Assembly (NCBI GenBank): GCA_905397405.1
Contig: CAJPVJ010000648.1
Location: 1-20,680 of the forward strand
Direction of reading: 5' to 3'
Origin: Oppiella nova
Lineage: Eukaryota; Arthropoda; Arachnida; Sarcoptiformes; Oppiidae
Length of the DNA: 20,680 nucleotides
Made by a program: the position numbers and the translations under genes. Under the pieces are notes generated by a model. It searched no databases, was not told where the DNA came from, and was given only the letters and a program-made list of their open reading frames with translations. Positions 20,101 to 20,680 of the stretch are shown here, one piece after another; the first letter of the stretch is position 1; each line of letters opens with the position of its first letter.

Positions 20101-20680
20101 ATGAAATGAAGTGTTTTGCCGATGAGATTAAGATCTGTCGCACGAAGTTATGTAAAGTGAAGTTCATTATACCTACGGATGCCTATCAGCGACTTAATAA
20201 TGTGACGACTGGAAGACCCCTCTATTTCTTGCCTCCACTCGAAGGCATCTTCGCATCACTGGAAGCCTTGGCCGAAAAAATAGACCGACCCGTCATTGGT
20301 CTCAATTGGCTCAAAGATATGGAGAAATTGGGGTCTCTTAAGGAAATCAGCAAATATTACACAAATCTCATGAAAACACTTGAGCCGAAAGGAGATTATG
20401 ACATATTTGGCCACTTTTATGGTGCACTCATTTGTATGAAAATGTTGAAGAAAGCGCCGGTGGGAAGGGCTGTCATAATAGACATGTTGTCTGAGATAAA
20501 TCTGGACGAAGAGATGTTATCCGACGACTATTTGGTCGAAATGATTATGGCTTTCATAAGTAAGGACTTGCCGTCTGTTATGAAGGCTAAGATCCGACGC
20601 GATATCTCATCCAAACCCGATGTTAAGTCGAAACTCGAAAAGCTTACGACAGAGTTGAAGGAGTTTTGTGGAAAAAGTCT
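8000..20680 (+). CDS. FASN: Fatty acid synthase gene B, nearly complete (3' end outside window)
   Basis: Start ATG 8000; thirteen exons: 8000-8159, 8731-8883, 8956-9228, 9294-9655, 9710-9974, 10061-10333, exon 7 (full copy 13448-14148), 14216-15073, 15182-15948, 16016-17661, 17726-17980, 18044-19642, 19723-beyond 20680. Counting each duplicated segment once gives about 2,500 residues to the edge; vertebrate FAS is about 2,505. Order: KS, MAT, DH, pseudo-ME, ER, KR, ACP, TE. Motifs: KS Cys about 179 with His about 311 and 351, MAT Ser about 614, DH His about 909 and Asp about 1067, KR Ser/Tyr about 2138/2151, ACP Ser about 2268. The TE nucleophile is Phe (about 2413). As given, the frame is broken by an N, a repeat array and six 128-bp-period duplications, most likely assembly errors. 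Confidence 0.93.
8160..8730 (+). other. Intron 1 of FAS gene B (571 bp)
   Basis: The longest intron in the window; all others are 54-108 bp. It is AT-rich and carries, near its 3' end, a hammerhead-like core (8602-8641) followed by a T/A-rich stretch and AATAAA at 8685-8690. That arrangement looks like the 3' tail of a retroelement inserted into the intron, which would also explain the length. The upstream boundary of any such insertion is not clear, and no coding remnant is visible. Confidence 0.75.
8602..8641 (+). ncRNA. Hammerhead-ribozyme-like motif in intron 1
   Basis: Read in order: GCC (8602-8604), CTGATGA (8605-8611), T, GGTCT (8613-8617), six-base loop, AGACC (8624-8628), GAAA (8629-8632), ACGTT, C (8638), GGC (8639-8641). 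This fits the hammerhead pattern CUGANGA - stem II - GAAA - minimal stem III - cleavage base C - stem I, with GCC/GGC as stem I and AA/UU (or one A/U pair) as stem III. Such minimal hammerheads are known from Penelope-like and related retroelements. The unpaired T before stem II is not canonical, and stem I is only three pairs here, so activity is uncertain. Confidence 0.4.
8731..8883 (+). CDS. FASN: FAS gene B, exon 2: ketoacyl synthase
   Basis: Encodes LFGMNPRMGKLKSIEKFDG, then FFGIMNTMSDVIDPQSRMAL and ETTYECIIDAG: the KS region that precedes the active-site cysteine and includes the conserved D-P-Q-x-R-M motif. Phase 1 at both ends. The following intron is 8884-8955 (72 bp). Confidence 0.92.
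8956..9228 (+). CDS. FASN: FAS gene B, exon 3: ketoacyl synthase active-site cysteine
   Basis: Starts GINPQTLRGSDTGVYIGF and contains the KS nucleophile motif DTACSSSLVAL, Cys codon 9177-9179 (about residue 179; 161 in vertebrate FAS). The motif is intact, so condensing activity is expected. Ends MRLG in phase 1; the intron is 9229-9293 (65 bp). Confidence 0.94.
9294..9655 (+). CDS. FASN: FAS gene B, exon 4: ketoacyl synthase, first catalytic His
   Basis: Encodes KCRQAIVGGTQICLQPF through KADGFVRGE and NSGVNIDGN to YFEAHATGTK. The His of EAHATGT (codon 9638-9640, about residue 311) is the first decarboxylation His of the KS. Ends in phase 0. The following intron (9656-9709) is 54 bp. The 3' part of this exon is re-used in the repeat array at 10788-12437. 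Confidence 0.93.
9710..9974 (+). CDS. FASN: FAS gene B, exon 5: ketoacyl synthase, second catalytic His
   Basis: Encodes VGDPQEAKAIYNAYCGK and NVGLLKSNIGHAEGASG; the His of NIGH (9812-9814, about residue 351) completes the KS Cys-His-His triad. 265 bp, phase 0 to phase 1; the intron is 9975-10060 (86 bp). Four further full copies and one partial copy of this exon occur between 10926 and 13028 with small differences. Confidence 0.93.
10061..10333 (+). CDS. FASN: FAS gene B, exon 6: KS C-terminus and KS-MAT linker (first copy)
   Basis: IAGVNNFGVGGVNANVLLEP is the conserved GVNxFGxGGxN motif that closes the KS. The rest is the linker to the acyltransferase. 273 bp, phase 1 at both ends. A second copy at 13115-13387 differs at a few bases (for example D to E and K to Q changes). 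Confidence 0.92.
10393..10786 (+). CDS. FASN: FAS gene B, exon 7: malonyl/acetyl transferase (first copy, cut off by N)
   Basis: Encodes PVYFLFPGLGGQWVGMAKAL and the transferase motif GHSFGEIAAAYADGC, then stops at the single N (10787). The continuation is found only in the second copy, which matches it and goes on past 13841. Everything from the N to 13447 goes back over KS exons already read, so I take this as the end of one contig and the start of another. Confidence 0.88.
10787..10787. other. Single ambiguous base: contig join
   Basis: The only N in the window. Left of it is MAT exon 7; right of it is the 3' part of KS exon 4, the base after it matching 9584. The sequence therefore steps back by about 1.2 kb. 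A lone n is what some scaffolding programs place between contigs with a predicted negative gap. The open frame that runs through it to 10865 is a chimera and not a real gene. Confidence 0.85.
10788..12862 (+). repeat. Array of repeated KS exon 4/exon 5 segments
   Basis: Pieces: 10788-11192 (partial), 11194-11718 (525 bp), 11720-12244 (525 bp), 12246-12862 (same start, continuing through exon 5, intron 5 and 20 bases of exon 6). Each full piece starts within exon 4 at cgcaaatc; the repeats join as ccgggt + a + cgcaaatc, giving a 526-bp period. Each holds the 3' part of exon 4, intron 4 and exon 5. At each join the exon 5 frame runs into exon 4 in the wrong frame and stops (for example at about 11291), so the array cannot be translated or spliced as KS modules. 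Probably an assembly product. Confidence 0.9.
12864..13114 (+). repeat. Partial repeat of KS exon 5 plus intron 5
   Basis: Begins at gccacgcgg, inside exon 5, directly after 20 bases of exon 6 and one extra a (12863). It repeats 12592-12842 at a distance of 272 bp. It encodes AEGASGLSSVTKVLIAFEN to TKYTPG (exon 5 end 13028) and then intron 5 (13029-13114), leading properly into exon 6 at 13115. Exon 5 here differs from the neighbouring copies at several bases. Confidence 0.88.
13115..13387 (+). CDS. FASN: FAS gene B, exon 6 (second copy)
   Basis: The same 273 bp as 10061-10333 with a handful of substitutions, same phases, intact frame. The following intron (13388-13447, 60 bp) differs from the first copy's intron (59 bp) at several positions, as expected of alleles or close paralogues. 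Only one of the two copies should be used when building the protein. Confidence 0.85.
13448..14148 (+). CDS. FASN: FAS gene B, exon 7: malonyl/acetyl transferase (complete copy, with a 128-bp duplication)
   Basis: The full MAT exon: PGLGGQWVGMAKAL, then GHSFGEIAAAYADGCLNTREA with nucleophile Ser at codon 13801-13803 (about residue 614), then GLMAVVGLSWNEAKKLCPKG and NNGKDTVVISG. Transferase motifs are intact. A 127-bp segment is present twice (13876-14003 and 14004-14131) and brings a stop at about 14016; taken once, the exon is 573 bp and in frame. Donor at 14149, phase 1; the intron is 14149-14215 (67 bp). Confidence 0.9.
13876..14131 (+). repeat. Exonic tandem duplication 1, period 128 bp (MAT)
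   Basis: Two copies, 13876-14003 and 14004-14131. They differ at three bases in the codons for P-K-G-T (CCA AAG GGG against CCG AAA GGC), all synonymous. Junction base a at 14003. Confidence 0.92.
14216..15073 (+). CDS. FASN: FAS gene B, exon 8: MAT C-terminus and first half of dehydratase
   Basis: Starts GLYNETKQMVEDLNKKGVF and SHDIPYHSEYL (end of the acyltransferase, with LEIGPHGLFSKVVKETLES). The dehydratase begins near residue 880: AFLPEHCIDGNVLYPATGYL contains the H-x3-G-x4-P motif with catalytic His at codon 14881-14883 (about residue 909). 858 bp, phase 1 to phase 1; the intron is 15074-15181 (108 bp). Confidence 0.93.
15182..15948 (+). CDS. FASN: FAS gene B, exon 9: second half of dehydratase and linker
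   Basis: LGYDYGPKFRRIKSV and NWITFMDSLLQT carry the second DH half; Asp codon 15463-15465 (about residue 1067) with the following Gln is the D-x3-Q active-site motif. The DH should be active. Then an acidic, probably flexible linker (SEGNNDESEVEG) leads to FYVDM-like and LMALPIPRK motifs shared with the start of gene A. Ends in phase 0; the intron is 15949-16015 (67 bp), at the same place as gene A's 301-365 intron. Confidence 0.93.
16016..17661 (+). CDS. FASN: FAS gene B, exon 10: pseudo-methyltransferase, structural KR, start of ER (two 128-bp duplications)
   Basis: Homologous to gene A 366-1764. KVLEINLTNRLLAKEVDSQL replaces a SAM-binding loop, so the methyltransferase is expected to be inactive. 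NLWLIAND and GLINCLRLEPGGEALRC are the structural KR part. NVYSAGMNFRDVMFATG opens the ER. The frame shifts twice where segments are duplicated (16868-17122 and 17318-17572); removing one copy of each leaves 1,390 bp in frame. Donor at 17662, phase 1; the intron is 17662-17725 (64 bp). Confidence 0.91.
16868..17122 (+). repeat. Exonic tandem duplication 2, period 128 bp (pseudo-ME)
   Basis: Copies 16868-16994 and 16996-17122, 127 bp each, separated by one extra a (16995). One difference: GAG against GAA (Glu), synonymous. Confidence 0.93.
17318..17572 (+). repeat. Exonic tandem duplication 3, period 128 bp
   Basis: Copies 17318-17444 and 17446-17572, separated by one extra a (17445). Three differences: AAT/AAC (Asn), AGG/AGA (Arg), and CAT/AAT (His to Asn), the only amino-acid change seen among the six duplications. 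Confidence 0.93.
17726..17980 (+). CDS. FASN: FAS gene B, exon 11: enoyl reductase
   Basis: RIASGPQMLFMDCLIGFEFA to PDNWSMDDAMTILCTYSTV and WYGLIERAHMLKG. 255 bp, identical in length and phase to gene A 1825-2079 and clearly homologous. The following intron is 17981-18043 (63 bp). Confidence 0.93.
18044..19642 (+). CDS. FASN: FAS gene B, exon 12: ER NADPH-binding half and ketoreductase (two 128-bp duplications)
   Basis: ER motif ILIHSGAGGVGQAAISICQ at its start; KR motif TGGLGGFG at about 18840; VFSSVACGKGNAGQSNYGFA with Ser 19254-19256 and Tyr 19293-19295 in S-x12-Y-x3-N spacing. Both reductases should be active. Segments at 18145-18399 and 19332-19586 are duplicated and shift the frame; taken once the exon is 1,343 bp (1,340 in gene A) and ends in phase 0. 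The intron is 19643-19722 (80 bp). Confidence 0.92.
18145..18399 (+). repeat. Exonic tandem duplication 4, period 128 bp (ER)
   Basis: Copies 18145-18271 and 18273-18399, separated by one extra a (18272). One difference: AGG/AGA (Arg), synonymous. Confidence 0.93.
19332..19586 (+). repeat. Exonic tandem duplication 5, period 128 bp (KR)
   Basis: Copies 19332-19458 and 19460-19586, separated by one extra a (19459). Two differences: GAG/GAA (Glu) and AGA/CGA (Arg), both synonymous. Confidence 0.93.
19723..20680 (+). CDS. FASN: FAS gene B, exon 13: ACP and thioesterase (partial at right edge, one 128-bp duplication)
   Basis: ACP motif LGEIGMESMFAVELQQGLE with phosphopantetheine Ser at 19852-19854 (about residue 2268). 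After the duplication (19868-20122) the frame is the one starting at positions divisible by three and stays open to the window edge. Thioesterase: YFLPPLEGIFASLEALAE, then G-H-F-Y-G at 20409-20423 where active enzymes have GxSxG (Phe at 20415-20417), then AVIIDMLSEI with a possible catalytic Asp. The C-terminus lies outside the window. Confidence 0.91.
19868..20122 (+). repeat. Exonic tandem duplication 6, period 128 bp (ACP)
   Basis: Copies 19868-19994 and 19996-20122, separated by one extra a (19995). One difference: TTA/CTA (Leu), synonymous. Confidence 0.93.

Noticed and set aside
13876-20122. Pseudogene status of FAS gene B
   Set aside because: All frame breaks coincide with the six identical-length duplications and the N/array region. 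No other stop or frameshift is present, and copy differences are almost all synonymous.
491-20167. Open frames on the minus strand (for example 1796-2110, 2486-2860, 13790-14104, 18549-18878)
   Set aside because: All lie opposite FAS exons, show no recognisable domain, and several are duplicated only because the + strand segment is duplicated.
1-20680. Bacterial polyketide synthase cluster
   Set aside because: Fourteen or more spliceosomal GT-AG introns, a pseudo-methyltransferase and the exact animal FAS domain order rule this out.

Overview
The window is eukaryotic nuclear DNA. It holds two large spliced genes on the + strand, head to tail, both encoding animal-type (type I, multidomain) fatty acid synthase. 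Short GT-AG introns (mostly 54-108 bp), a very AT-rich intergenic spacer, and the animal FAS domain order (KS-MAT-DH-pseudo-ME-ER-KR-ACP-TE) point to a small-genome metazoan. I think an arthropod, perhaps an acariform mite, is most likely, but the species guess is only an inference.

Layout. (1) 1-4814: 3' part of FAS gene A, about 1,494 codons in six exons, running from the post-DH linker through pseudo-methyltransferase, ER, KR, ACP and TE to a stop at 4812-4814. (2) 4815-7999: AT-rich spacer with no gene, some microsatellites and hairpins, and at its end a TATA-type promoter. (3) 8000-20680: FAS gene B from its start codon to inside the TE domain. Thirteen exons encode about 2,500 residues when duplicated segments are counted once; the gene runs off the right edge. 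Intron 1 (571 bp) carries a hammerhead-ribozyme-like motif followed by a retroelement-like tail.

Gene B is not assembled cleanly. Exons 4-7 are repeated between 10,787 and 13,447: there is a single N, then a 525-bp segment repeated with one-base spacers. Downstream, six exonic segments are duplicated in tandem. Every one of the six is 127 bp of homology plus one extra 'a', giving a period of exactly 128 bp. Each shifts the frame, and removing all six restores one frame whose phases agree at every intron. I read these as unmerged contig overlaps, not biology. Copies differ almost only at synonymous sites, so the underlying gene looks functional.

Biology. The two synthases share intron positions and domain order and should each make long-chain fatty acids from acetyl/malonyl-CoA and NADPH in the cytosol. 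KS, MAT and DH (visible only in B) and ER, KR and ACP (both) keep their motifs. The thioesterase does not: in both genes the GxSxG nucleophile elbow reads G-H-F-Y-G, and in gene A the C-terminal catalytic His is also missing. Product release in this FAS lineage probably does not use the built-in thioesterase. This is the most interesting biological observation here.
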